DNA of 64,000 nt from Glandiceps talaboti (lineage: Eukaryota > Hemichordata > Enteropneusta > Spengelidae), in the NCBI RefSeq assembly GCF_964340395.1, contig NC_135559.1, forward strand, positions 18,261,050-18,325,049, given 5' to 3'. How positions within the stretch are numbered: position 1 is the stretch's first letter; the number at the start of each line of letters is the position of its first letter. The notes beneath the pieces were generated by a model that was not told the origin of the DNA, did no database searches, and saw only the letters and a program-made list of their open reading frames with translations. The translations under genes and the position numbers were made by a program. This document shows, in pieces, positions 50,020 through 62,544 of the stretch.

Positions 50020-53000
50020 TTATAAGGAGATGACTACATTTTACTTTGATTGGGGAACAGTTACACTTTACTTTGAATGGGAACAGTTACACTTTACTTT
50101 GATTAAGAAACAGTTATACTTTACTTTGATAGGGAAACATTTACATTTCGATTGGGAAACTGTTACACCTAACTTTGGTTGAGGAACAGGTACACGTTTA
50201 TTTTAATTAAGGAACAGTTACACTTTACTTTGGTTTGAGAACATTTCCACCTTCTTTGAGGAACATTTCCACTTTACTTTGATTGAGGAAGAGGTACAAT
50301 TTTACTTTGAATGGGAACAGTTACACTTTGGGGAACAGTTACACTTTACTTTGATTGGGGAACAGTTACACTTTACTTTGATAGGGAAACATTCGATTGG
50401 GAAACAGTTACACTTTACTTTGATTAGGGAACAGTTACACTTTACTTTACTTTGATTGGGGAACAGTGATACTTTACTTTTATTGAGGAACAGTTTTACA
50501 CTTTACTTTCATTGGGAATAGAAACACTTTACTTTGATTGAGGAACAGCTACACTTTACTTTGATTGAGGAACAGCTACACTTTACTTTGATTGAGGAAC
50601 AGTTACACTTTGATTGGGCAACAGCTACAGTTTACTTTAATTGAAGAACAGTTACACTTTACTTTGAGTAAGGAACAGTTACACTTTACTTTGATTGAGG
50701 AACAGCTACACTTTAGTTTGATTGAGGAACAGTTACACTTTACTTAGATTGAGAAACAGTTACACTTTACTTTGAATGGGAACAGTTACACTTTACTTTG
50801 AATGGGAACAGTTACACTTTACTTTGAGTGAGGAACAGTTACACTTTACTTTGATTAAGGAACAGTTATACTTTACTTTGATTGGGGAAACAGTTACACT
50901 TTACTTTAATTAAGGAACAGTTACAATTTACTATGATCGAGGAACTGTTATACTTTACTTTGATATGGAAACATTTACATTTCGATTGGGAAACTGTAAC
51001 ACCTTACTTTGGTTGAGGAACAGGTACGCGTTTACTTTTATTAAGGAACAGTTACACTTTACTTTGGGTTGGGAACATTTCCACCTTCTTTGAGGAACAA
51101 TTCCACTTTACTTTGATTGAGGAAGAGGTACAATTTTACTTTGAATGGGAACAGTTACACTTTGGGGAACAGTTACACTTTATTTTGATAAGGAAACATT
51201 TACACTTCGATTGGGAAACTGCTACACCTTACTTTGGTTGAGGAACAGGTACACGTTCACTTTGATTAAGGAACAGTTACACTTTACTTTGATTTTGGAA
51301 GAGATACACTTTACTTTGAAAGGGAAATATTTACACTTCGATTGGGAAACAGTTACAATTTACTTTGATTGGGGAACAGTTACACCTTACTTTGGGTGAG
51401 GAACAGGTACACGTTCACTTTGATTAAGGAACAGTTACACTTTACTTTGGTTTGGGAACATGTGCACTTTCTTTGAGGAACATTTCCACTTTACTTCGAT
51501 CGAGGAAGGGTTACACTTTTACTTTGAATGGGAACAGTTACACTTTGGGAAACAGTTACACTTTACTTTGATTGGGGAACAGTTACACTTTACTTTGATC
51601 GAGAAACCGTTACACCTTACTGTGGTTGAGGAACAGGTACACGTTTACTTTAATTAAGGAACAGTTACACTTTACTTTGGTTTGGGAACATTTACACCTT
51701 CTTTGAGGGACATTTCCACTTTACTTTGATTGAGGAAGAGGTACAATTTTACTTTGAATGGGAACAGATACACTTTGGGGGACAGTTACACTTTATTTTG
51801 GTAGGGGAACAGGTACACTTCGATTGGGAAACAGTTACACTTTACTTTGTTTAGGGAACAGTTACACTTTAATTAAGGAACAGTTATACTTTACTTTGAT
51901 TGAGGAAGAGGTACAATTTTACTTTGAATGGGAACAGTTACACTTGGGGAACAGTTAAACTTTATTTTGATAAGGAAACATTTACACTTCGATTGGGAAA
52001 CTGTTACACCTTACTTTGGTTGAGGAACAGGTACACGTTCACTTTGATTAAGGAACATTTACACTTTACTTTGGTTTGGGAACATGTCCACTTACTTCGA
52101 TCGAGGAAGGGTTACACTTTTACTTTGAATGGGAACAGTTACACTTTGGGAAACAGTTACACTTTACTTTGATTGGGGAACAGTAACACTTTACTTTGAT
52201 CGAGAAACCGTTACACCTTACTGTGGTTGAGGAACAGGTACACTTTTACTTTGATTGGGGAACAGTTACACTTTGATTGGGAAACAGTTACACTTTACTT
52301 TGCTTAGGGAACAGTTACACTTTAATTTGATTGAGTAACAATTACACCTTACTTTGGTTGAGGAACAGGTACACTTTACTTTAATTAAGGAACAGTTACA
52401 CTTTACTTTGATTGGGAAACAGCTACACTTTACTTTGAGGAACAGTTACAATTTACTTTGATTTTGGAATAAATATACTTTATTTTGATTGGGGAATAGA
52501 TACACTTTACTATAATGAACAGTTACACTTTTACTTTGATTGAGGAACTGTTGCACTTTTACTTTGATTTGGGAATAGATACACTTTACTTTGAAAGGGA
52601 AATATTTACACCTCGATTGGGAAACAGTTACAATTTACTTTGATTGGGGAACAGTTACACCTTACTTTGGGTGAGGAACAGGTACACTTTTACTTTAATT
52701 AAGAAACAGTTACACTTTATTTTGGTTTGGAAACATTTACACTTTCACTTTGGTTGAGGAACAGTTGCACTGTCTTTACTTTGATTGAAGAACAGTTGCA
52801 CTTTACTTTGCGTGAAGAACAATTACACTTGACTTTGATTGAGGAATGGATACACTTTACTTTGGGGAACATTTATAATTTACTTTGATTGGGGAATAGT
52901 TACTCTTTACTTTGATTGGGGAACAGTTACTCTTTACTTTGATTGGGGAACAGCTACTCTTTACTTTGATTGGGGAACAGTTACACTTTAGTTTGATTAC

Positions 53001-53640
53001 ACTTTTACTTTGAATGGGAACAGTTACACTTTACCTTGATTGAGGAACAGTTACATTTTGCTTTGATTTGGGAACAGTTACACTTTACTTTGATTGGGGA
53101 ATAGTTACACTTTACTTTGATTAAGGAACAGTTACACTTTACTTTGATTAAGGAACAGTTACACTTTATTTTGATTGAGGAACAGTTACATTTCGATTGG
53201 GATTCAGTTACACTTCGATTGGGAAACAGTTACACTTTACTTTGATAGAGGAACAGTTACACTTTACTTTGAGGAACAGTTACACTTTGATTGGGGAACA
53301 GTTACACTTTACTTTGATTTAGGAACAGTTACTCTTTACTTTGATTGAGGAACAGTTACCCTTTTCTTTGGGGAACAGTTACACTTTACTTTGATTGGGG
53401 AACAGTTACACTTTACTTTGATTTAGGAAGAGTTACACTTTTCTTTGATGGGGAATAGTTACTTTACTTTGATTGGTAAACAGTTACACTTTACGTTGAT
53501 TGGGGAATAGTTGCACTTTCTTTGATTGGGGAACAGTTGCACTTTACTTTGAGGAACATTTACACTTCAATTTTGATTGTGGAACTTTTACACGTTACTT
53601 TGAGGAAAGGTTAACCCTTATTTTGATTAGAGATGTTACT
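50020..53640 (+). repeat. Very large ~30-bp minisatellite with higher-order repeats
   Basis: About 3.6 kb, roughly 120 copies of a unit built on GGAACAGTTACACTTTAC and TTTGATTG. Internal variants (GGTACACG, AACATTTCCACCTTC, AGAGGTACAATTTT, short TTTGGGG units) occur as ordered blocks that recur near 50190, 51020, 51410, 51640 and 52030, showing multi-unit duplications. A smaller relic patch lies at 54066-54350. Short open frames within it are repeat products. Confidence 0.95.
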
Positions 53641-54574
53641 TTACTTTTATTTTGCTAGGGGAATAGTCTCACTTTACTCTGACAGGGAATAGTCTGGATG
53701 CCAACTTGGTTTCACACTAAACCACATCTTGTCAAAGTCCCTCAATCAGCACAAAATGTTGTTCATCCTATCAGTGAACCCCAGCTGCTATAGTGATGAA
53801 CAGTGTAAAAGTAGTACACAAAGCTGACAAATCATTACATAACTGCCCCAATAACCACTATCTTTATGTGGGCTGTGTTATTGGTTAGAATTTTGTGATT
53901 CATTAAAAATAAAGGTATGATGTTAATGACTGTTTGGGTGGGTGTGTATGAATTTTAAATTACATTAAATTGCAGCTCGTGCATCTCAGGACTTGTAGAG
54001 TAACAACTTTGACTATACTGTGAGTGGAGATGTAAATAGTAACGATTCTGTATTGGAACTAGACTAACCAGGGAACAGTTGCAGTTTATTTTGCTTTTGG
54101 AAGTTACATTTTACTTTGATTGAGGAACAGTTACTCTGTAATTTGATTGGGGTACAGTTGTACTTTACTTTGATAGGGGGACAGTTTTACTTTAGTTTGA
54201 TTGGAGAACAGTTACATTTTATTTTGATTGGTGAACACTTATACTCTACTTTGATTGGGAAAAATTATGCTTTATTTTGATGCGGGAAGAGTTACAATTT
54301 ACTTTGCTCTGAGAACAGTTATACTTTACTTTGATTGCAAGCCTTTACACTCTATTTTCCTGAGGGGAAATCTTGTGCCAAACAAACCAAAGTTGTTTTA
54401 GCAGTCTATGGTAACTGAGCAACATTTAAGTAGATTATGTCATATGATGTGAAACATGATCATCTCGCACGTATGGAGATTTTTTCCCAATGTATTTCCT
54501 TTTGTAAATATTTGTGCCTGGTTTCCATGGCAACCCAATTTTTTAATAACTTTTATGAAAATGTACACACACAC

Positions 54575-54655
<81 letters not shown>

Positions 54656-55440
54656 CACAGTGATCAGTGTGATGATCGCAACAGCATGAAACAACTGTAC
54701 TTGTGAATGTTGCTTGATACTGTGTTATTTACACAACTCTACATACATATGTATTGAGCACTGTTTATTCCAGTATAGACATTTTACGTATACCGAGTTT
54801 ATATGTGTACATTATATACTAGTATACATGTTTGTTAATTATTGATATCATCATGAAAATGTTTCAACTGTTATATTTTTTGAAAGGTGATACAATTTTA
54901 TAGATCTCAATAAAGCACTATTATACTATTGTCACAGTTTCCATTCGTATTTATTCCCACTAGACAGAGCAAGGAGAGGACTATAGGAATTACTGTTATC
55001 AGTCCTATTCCTGATATGCATAATTCACATTCAATCAGTCCTGGCATACATTTTGTGTACTGTAGGTGACATATGCATGTCACTTTATTTCAATAATTTA
55101 GATACATTACTCCCTAGGGTCATGTACGTGCATCCGTCCATGCCCACCTCTATCATAATACTCGCAGGCCAATGTCACCAAAACATGGTAAATATCTAAT
55201 ACTATAGCGATCCTGTGCATATGCATGTCACTTCATTTCTTGATTCTTCCAGAAACATCCAAATGGCGACCATTTTTGTCATAAAAATTAACATTTTGCC
55301 TAGTAGCATCGGAAGCTTAGTACATATAAAGACTATATATTAGTTTCTACACCCATATTCTCTATGAAATGTCGACAAACTGGCAAATAACACTGACCTT
55401 GACCTTCAAGGAATTTGGCCATAAATTAAAATTCACATTT
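53641..55440. other. No gene seen
   Basis: Carries the relic minisatellite patch at 54066-54350, a (TA)n tract at 54581-54654 and otherwise AT-rich unique-looking sequence. Confidence 0.5.
54581..54654. repeat. (TA)n microsatellite
   Basis: About 37 TA units. Confidence 0.95.
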
Positions 55441-55444
55441 TGCC

Positions 55445-56395
55445 AAGTAACATCAAAATCCTGGCGTTGTATTCATAGCACTTCAAACTACTACATACTG
55501 GCTTTATATTCATAGCACTACATACTATTACACACTGGCGTTGTATTCATAGCACTACAAACTACTACATACTGGCTTTATATTCATAGCACTACATACT
55601 ACTACATACTGGCTTTGTATTCATAGCTCTACATACCACTACATACTGGCTTTGTATTCATAGCACTACATACTACTATAGTCTGGCTTTGTATTCATAG
55701 CACTACATACTACTACATACTGGCTTTGTATTCATAGAACTACATTTTACTATATGTTGGCTTTGTATTCATAGCACTACATACTACTGTACATACTACT
55801 ACATACTGGCTTTGTATTCATGGTATTACATACTACTATATACTGGCTTTGTATTCATAGCACTGCATACTACTACATACTGGCTTTGTATTCATAGTAA
55901 TACATAATACTACATACTTGTGGAGTCATGAATGGTTAGCATGACCGGCTTGGAATCTACAGGTTGCAGATTCGAGCCCTGTCGCTGCCTGCTGTTTGTT
56001 TCTGTATGGCTAAAGTCCACGACTGTACCTCAGTCAACCCAGCTGTATAACTGGGGACCTGGTAGGATGTAGGTTGCAATGTGAAGGCTTTAATCCTATG
56101 CGCTTAAAATGGATTGTATGCTCCCCGGGGAGTTGGGGAAGACTAAAGGCTGTTGTGCCGTTCTGATCCGAGCCAGGGGTAAAATTGTAAAGCGCTTTGA
56201 GCATGGAGTGGGAAACCAAACATTATTATTATTATTATTATTGCTTTGTATTTATAGAACTACATACTACTACATACTGGCTTTTTATTAATAGTAATGC
56301 ACACTACTACATACTGGCTTTATATTCATAGCACTACATACTACTACATACTGCAGCTGTCTTTGTATTCATAGCACTACATACTACTACCAGGG
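55445..56395 (+). repeat. 37-bp minisatellite interrupted by a SINE
   Basis: The unit is built on CACTACATACTACTACATAC and TGGCTTTGTATTCATAG. Copies run 55445-55918 and resume at 56243-56395 after the SINE at 55919-56242. Confidence 0.9.
55919..56242 (+). mobile_element. tRNA-derived SINE with (ATT)n tail
   Basis: The head has GGTTAGCATGACCGGCTTGG (A-box-like) and GGTTGCAGATTCGAGCCC (B box). The body ends in TAAAGCGCTTTGAGCATGG, a 3' motif seen in many animal SINEs and their partner LINEs, followed by (ATT)7. About 324 bp. Inserted within the 37-bp minisatellite; no clear target duplication because the flank is repetitive. Confidence 0.8.
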
Positions 56396-56799
56396 CCGTA
56401 GCCTGACCAAATTGCCTAGGGGGCAGAACTTTGTCTTGGTGCAATCTTGCATTTACAAGTCAGAAAACTACTAATTTACATAAATTTGCATACAATTTAC
56501 ATAATGTATTTTTAAGCATATGCAATTAAATATGTGTAAGGTCAGAAAAAATGCTGGTCAACGGGTAACCTAACCCATCACATTGGGTAAAGAGGTCGAT
56601 TTCATTTTTTCACAATGCTTGACAAGGATGAAACAAACCATATATAATGATAGCTAAATATTTCAGGTCGAGTTTAGATAGAACTTATTCAGTCATCTTA
56701 ATACTATCTCATGCAATTTGACTGCATAGCTACAGTTAGGAAATGTACACAATTTACGGTTAAACAAATGGTGTACTTCCTCTCACCCTCTCTTCTCTT

Positions 56800-58040
56800 C
56801 TCATAAAATGTTAAGCCCCGCCAATTGAAACTCAAGCATTATTTTAGCCACCCCTTCTGTCACACTACTGGGCATCAATCACTCACAAATTTCACAAGTA
56901 ACGTCAACCAATTATCTTGGCGTGTGTTTAGATCAAAATATGCTTTGGACATCACACATTGAAAAAGTTAGGAAAGCAATTTCTCCAATTATTGGCCTAA
57001 TTTCCAAAATTTGCTATTACGTACTTAAATCTACTCTTCTTCTGCTGTATAACTCTATGATCTTGCCCCATATCTCATATTGTATAGAGATATGGGGCAA
57101 TACATACAATACATTTCTCAAGCCTATCTTAAACCTTCAAAAGAAAGTTATTCGCTTTATAACTTTTTCAAATATTGATGCTCCCTCCTCCCCTCTTTTT
57201 CAGCAACTAGGAATTCTAAATGTCCACCAACAATGCAAATTTAATACTTCTTTATTTATTTTTGATTTGAGGGCCGGTCACTTCCCGCAAACAGTTAACG
57301 ACTATTTCAACACACCACCAAATACGTATCACACTCGGAATACAACGAGAGATAACTTTTACATTCCAAAAGTAAATCTTACTTTGACGCAACACAATTT
57401 TCAGTATGCAGCTGCAAAACATTGGAACTCCTTGCCTGAAGAATTGAAAAAAATACAATCCAGGACTACTTTTAAATCTCAGTTAAAACAGTATTTGTTA
57501 CAAACTTAATTCAGCTTTTTCTACCTTACATTGCATTTAATGCCAGTTGTTATATTTTTTTTATGAGAACGCGTTTTGTTTTGTTTGTTTTTTGTTTGTT
57601 TTTGTTTTAATTTCAAATTTGTTTTTGTTTTTGCTTTGATTATTTTGTTTAATCAATTGTAGTATGGGCCACAAACTTGACTAGTTTGTTTCAAACTATT
57701 TTTGTGGTCCAGCCATAAACTCTGTATTCATCCATCAGTTTATGTGTAATATTTATTCCACTGTCTTTTTTTACTTTCTCTCTTGTTATGTTGATATGAT
57801 TTTGAGTTTGTGGCAAATAAAATACTATAAACAGTGGAGATATAAAAGCATATGTTTTCCTTGGCCTCGAACTCGACTAGTTTGAACAAACTATTTTTGT
57901 GGTCCACCCAGAAGTTCAAGTTATTCTGTTTTATATACTTTTTTCTCATTGGCAATGTGATTACTTGATTATTTCATTTTCCTCACTTGATATGTAAAAA
58001 CATTTCGACCTCTGGCAAATAAATAATATATATATGGTAC
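56800..58040 (+). mobile_element. 5'-truncated non-LTR retrotransposon (LINE)
   Basis: The frame from about 56840 to 57509 encodes the thumb and C-terminal end of a LINE reverse transcriptase (TNYLGVCLDQNMLWTSHIEK, LPHISYCIEIWGNTY, FQYAAAKHWNSLPEELK). An in-frame TGA near 56832 and the missing polymerase core make it inactive. The 3' UTR (57510-58040) contains two copies of about 190 bp, each with a C(G/T)A(A/C)TAGTTTG / CAAACTATTTTTGTGG(T)CC hairpin and ending in GGCAAATAAA. The clade is uncertain; the motifs fit the Jockey/CR1 group. Confidence 0.85.
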
Positions 58041-58270
58041 AATGATGCATTGGGCGGAGACAACTCCAAAGGTGAAAATAAGACAGTGTAGGAGGTTATT
58101 TAGAAGCATAAAATATCAAACCATAGACATAATAAAATACCAGAATTGAAACAATTATGCTATGCACTACATACATTATTTGGAAGTGTATTTTGTTGTG
58201 GCAAAGCTGAAAGATATTATGTGGATGTGCACATGGTAAATTACTTCTCCTGTAGTTTAATTTGGTTCCA

Positions 58271-58275
<5 letters not shown>

Positions 58276-58312
<37 letters not shown>
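58276..58312. repeat. (GT)n microsatellite
   Basis: About 18 GT units. Confidence 0.95.
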
Positions 58313-58315
<3 letters not shown>

Positions 58316-58630
58316 CAAATAGGCAAATTTGGTTTAGAAATGTATTTTTCTGTCAAATATGTGGAACTTCAAATCTGTCTGTGTATCTAGCTAATATGTG
58401 TTTCTTCATCTGTCATTCTGTGTGTCAGTCTCAATCTATCTTTTGCGCAAATCGAATTTACTCAATCAAGGGCATGAGGCAACAATTCTGGTGTCTATAA
58501 CAATATCGAATGATGTGAATATAGACAACAATGTACCATTAGTACTGCAGCATGTGAAATATATATCTCACCACAAGAGGGCAGCAGGTGGTATCAAGCT
58601 TCAAGAGAAAATTCATGGGTCACATGTTCA

Positions 58631-59134
58631 ATTAGTCTTGCTGCTAGACGTTCGGGCTTTCTTTCCATACTATAAGCGAACGAAGTTCGCAGTGAGGGCT
58701 TGCCCGAACAGTCTAGCGAATGTCATTTTCAGACCGGACATTCCATTGAGATTAGTGGGTTGGGCCATGTATGCATATATATACTTTAATATATTCAATC
58801 TCTGCATGCAGGTGTTGACAAACACATTTATGTCATTACTATGTCTTATCAGTTTATGGTAATTGTGTTTGATGAGTGTGTAGACGTTGTCATTCACACA
58901 TTTAAGTTAACTGCATTGGTGGTTATTTTTACAAGCCACTCCTTAAGATGACTATACATGAAAAATTAGCTATTGTCCTCTGTTTGTGCTTGTCGCTAAT
59001 ACGGTTCTCTGATTGGCAGTTATTTATATCCTGATGACATTTGCTAGACCTTGGATGTTCCATCCTCGATAGCGATGTTCGGGAGTGTGTCGTATTCTAT
59101 CGGAAGAACATCCGAGGTCTAGCAGATAGACTAA
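58631..59134 (+). mobile_element. MITE family A, split copy 3
   Basis: The left half (58631-58712) and right half (59041-59134) match the two halves of copies 1 and 2, separated by about 330 bp of other sequence containing GTCTAGCGAATG. Either an insertion or two partial elements. The outer ends are ATTAGTCTTGCTGCTAGAC and GTCTAGCAGATAGACTAAT. Confidence 0.75.
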
Positions 59135-59289
59135 TGTCCGATTTCAAGCTTTGTGATTGATTTATTCGAAGCCACGTCCTACCCTCTGTATTTAAACAAT
59201 AATGGACGAGGCGACAGCCGAGCCCATTATGGAGTGCAAAGTTCGCTTCAGTCCATTATTGACTGGAAGGGCGTACATTATTGTTATCA

Positions 59290-59690
59290 TTTTATAGTTT
59301 TGCCAATTCCAGTGAATTTGTAGACCGAAAAACGCAAAACAACGTATAATATACAAAGCTCTGAACATCGTCTGCCATGTTCAGCCCGGATGCTGAATAC
59401 TGACATAGCGACATATGAATATATATACACATACACACACATATACACTTCAATGAACTGCTGTGAACACGAATTTGTTTCATGAATGCGTTGTATTTTT
59501 AAACAGCAGAAATGACAATCATAAGTAACAACATACATTTCGAAAAAATTGCCTTACGGACATAAGTTTGTATTGTTATGCTCGTTCCGGGGCCGCGATG
59601 CCCAATAACGGAGTACATTAATATCAGTAATAATGTACAGCGATGATATCACAAAATTCACTGGAATTGGTAATGCTATTATATAATACA
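59290..59690. mobile_element. Inverted-repeat element
   Basis: GCCAATTCCAGTGAATTTG near 59303 and CAAATTCACTGGAATTGG-like sequence near 59655 are inverted; GTACATTATT words lie inverted at about 59273 and 59628. GC-rich patches (CCGGGGCCGCG) lie between. Ends not defined. Confidence 0.4.
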
Positions 59691-59889
59691 AGTTTAAGCA
59701 AGGAATACGTTTGAGCTCGAGCACGCCAAGCAGCGGAGCACGTCAGCTGTCGCGAGTGCACTAAGTGTCGATTTTGCACCATGTCTATCCGTATACTTTC
59801 TTTTTCCTTTATTTAATTTTTGGAGTCTTCCATATTAATATAAACTTTTTTTCTGCGATTATTATAATTTTGTAAAAAATGTTTCATTT

Positions 59890-62310
59890 TTACCTCCCGT
59901 AAGGGTACGAGAGGTATTAAAAGGGAAATGTGTCTGTGTGTGTGTCTGTGTCATCATTTTCTAAAAATTGGCTGGCTCAATTGTAATGAAATTTGGGATA
60001 TACAGTAGACCCTCGCTAACTCGCGGGTGTCTGGGTCCATCAAAAAAACCGTGACTTAGCGAGGTGCTCATTATATATTCATAACCACACATTAACACAC
60101 GTCACACGTCAGCTTTTCTTCATTCTTCAGTAATGTGCTGATGAAACTAGTACTGTACATGTTTTTATGAGTGCAAGTTCATGGGCGATATTCATAAAAA
60201 AAACCAATAAGATACGCACGAAATCAAAGTTTCAATATTCAGTAAATCTTTTCACGAACATGACGGTATGTATTCGAAATTTATTGTGATGGACGTAATA
60301 TTGTAACAGTCCTGGGTTAACAGTAAATCTCTGAGGAAGATTATCGTACAATTGTGTGACTCTCAAAGCATCAATCGCGGCTAGACTTTCTTTTTTGTTT
60401 TTTGCACGGTCGACAAACTAACAGTACAACTTACAAGCTCAGGCCTGGCGGCCATGCTAGGGCCAAGAAATGCTGTTGAATTTCCGGGTTGCGGAAGTGC
60501 AGTTTTGACTTTTATATCATCGAATAACGGGATTTGTTTTATATATTCTAAAACAACAACTAATTTTTTATGTTTCTCAGTACAGTAACATTCCTAAATG
60601 ATGGGGTTGAGTTGAGAAATCACAAGGTTCGGCAACACGTGGCGTGACGCATGAAGTCGGTAGATATTAAACATAGAGACGCAAGTGATGAACGTATTCA
60701 GTTATTCGTAGTCCGAAATTTCGTTACATAAATGACGTTTTTCCTCAAAATTTTAAAGAAACAAAACGTTTTTAGGTGACTTCTAAATCAATCAAATAAA
60801 ATCAAACGATATATTAATGCGAGACAAGCTTTAGTTATTAATTTGTTTTTGTGGACAATGTTCGAATTCGACTGTCGAATCCTGCGACTGGAATCTAACA
60901 CGATCAATGCACCGTTCACCAGCCAGACGAAAATGTTTGTTGACTCGCCGAGAAGTGCATAAGGAACTTGTGAGGCAGTCCGAATAAATAGAAGGCGATT
61001 GCTAACATCAAAGTCAACCGCGACACCTCTTCAGCGAAACACCAACGAGTTTGAAATTGGCAGACGTGCCATTTGTTTAAAAAAAATACACAAAGAGGAG
61101 TTCCGAAAACAATAGGAAAACTAAAGAAAAAATGGGATCCAAGGTGACACCCGCGACTTAGCCGAATCCGCGACTTACCGAGGCGCGAGTTAGCAAGGCC
61201 CACTGTATAATCATTAGGGTAATAGGTAGATCTGATTAGGTTTTGAGCCAGATCTGTTAATGTTTAATTAGAGAAATTTGCATATTAATGAAATCAACTA
61301 ATTATGCAATATCTTAAGACTGCATACTTCAATTTCAATATAATTTAGTATATTCGTTAAACATAACAACATACATTTGTCCTATAAAAATCGTTGATGC
61401 ACCATACAGTGTTAATGAATAATTTGCATAATTATTTATTTTTGGTAATTAGGCTCTATCTTAAGAATACATACTTCAAATTATACATAATTTAGTACAT
61501 ACGTTAACCATAAGAAAACACATATGTCCTATCGAGTTTGTTGATGCACCATACAGTGTTAATGAATAATTTGCATAATTATGATTTTCGGTAATTAGGC
61601 TATATCTTAAGAATACATACTTCAATTCCAATATAATTCAGTACACACGTTAACCATAACAATCACATGTGTCCTGTAAAGCTTGTTGGTGTACCTTTCA
61701 GTGTTAATGAATAATTTGCATAATTAATGATTCTTGGTAATTAGGCTATATCTTACGACTGCATACCTCAATTTCAATACAATTCAGTACATACATTAAC
61801 CATAACAAATTGTGTATGTCCTATAAAGTTAGTTGATGTACCTTAGTGTTAATGAATAATTTGCCAAATTAAGGATTTTCGGTAATTAGGCTATATCTTA
61901 TATTAAGACTGCATATTTCAATTTCAATACAATTTAGTACATACGTTAACCATAACAAAGCGGATATCTCCTATAAAACTTTTGATATAGCTTACAGTTT
62001 TAATGAAAAATTTGCATAATTAATGATTTTAGGTAACTAGGTTGTATCTTAAAAATGCAAGCTTCAAATTTCGTATAATATGATACATATATCAACCATA
62101 ATAATACACACCTGTCCTATGAAGTTTGTTGCTACAACTTTTACCTTTAATGAGTATTTTGAATAATGAACGATATTCAGTAATTAACACTCTTACATAC
62201 ATTAACCTAAGAAAGCACGCTTGTCCAAAAACAAAGCCTGTTACCATTGTTTTTTTATTTAATGAGTTATTTGCATAATTAGTTATTCCCTTACGGGAGG
62301 CATTCAGTTT
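59890..62310 (+). mobile_element. TIR element with internal ~147-bp tandem repeats
   Basis: The left end CCTCCCGTAAGGG and right end CCCTTACGGGAGG are inverted. The inner part (61280-62270) has about six units of around 147 bp carrying AGTGTTAATGAATAATTTGC and TAATTAGGCTATATCTTA, progressively diverged to the right. No protein is encoded. A pogo-like element is inserted at 60003-61205. Confidence 0.75.
60003..61205 (+). mobile_element. pogo/Tigger-like non-autonomous DNA transposon
   Basis: The ends CAGTAGACCCTCGCTAACTC and GAGTTAGCAAGGCCCACTG are inverted, and subterminal CGCGACTTAGC words repeat. TA is duplicated on both sides (60001-60002, 61206-61207). CAGT ends, CCTCG motif and TA target fit the Tc1/mariner pogo-Tigger group. 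At 1203 bp with no DDE-type frame it is non-autonomous. Confidence 0.85.
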
Positions 62311-62544
62311 AAATCTGGTTTTAAAAGACCAGAAAGTGTATAAGTACATACATATAATATTTTTAATCATTCCATTTCTGACCTTATACCCAAAATAACA
62401 AATATGTGTAGACGGGTATAATGAGTATTAAAATATACTATAAATAAAGAAGTAAGTATGTAAATGTGACTCATAGCTAACTTGGGCCGTTATTACCTGT
62501 ATGACATCATTATCATTTTCGAGTTTCACCAGAATTGTTGCCTC

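Noticed and set aside
50020-52172. Several 65-90 codon frames in the large minisatellite
   Set aside because: Frames follow the repeat period, start at arbitrary Met codons and encode only repeat peptides.
60916-61203. 95-codon minus frame in the pogo-like element
   Set aside because: No DDE transposase or DNA-binding motif; overlaps the terminal repeats.
62482-62544. Upstream extension of the right-hand zinc-finger exon 1
   Set aside because: It begins at a TTG codon; the first ATGs are at 62545 and 62620.
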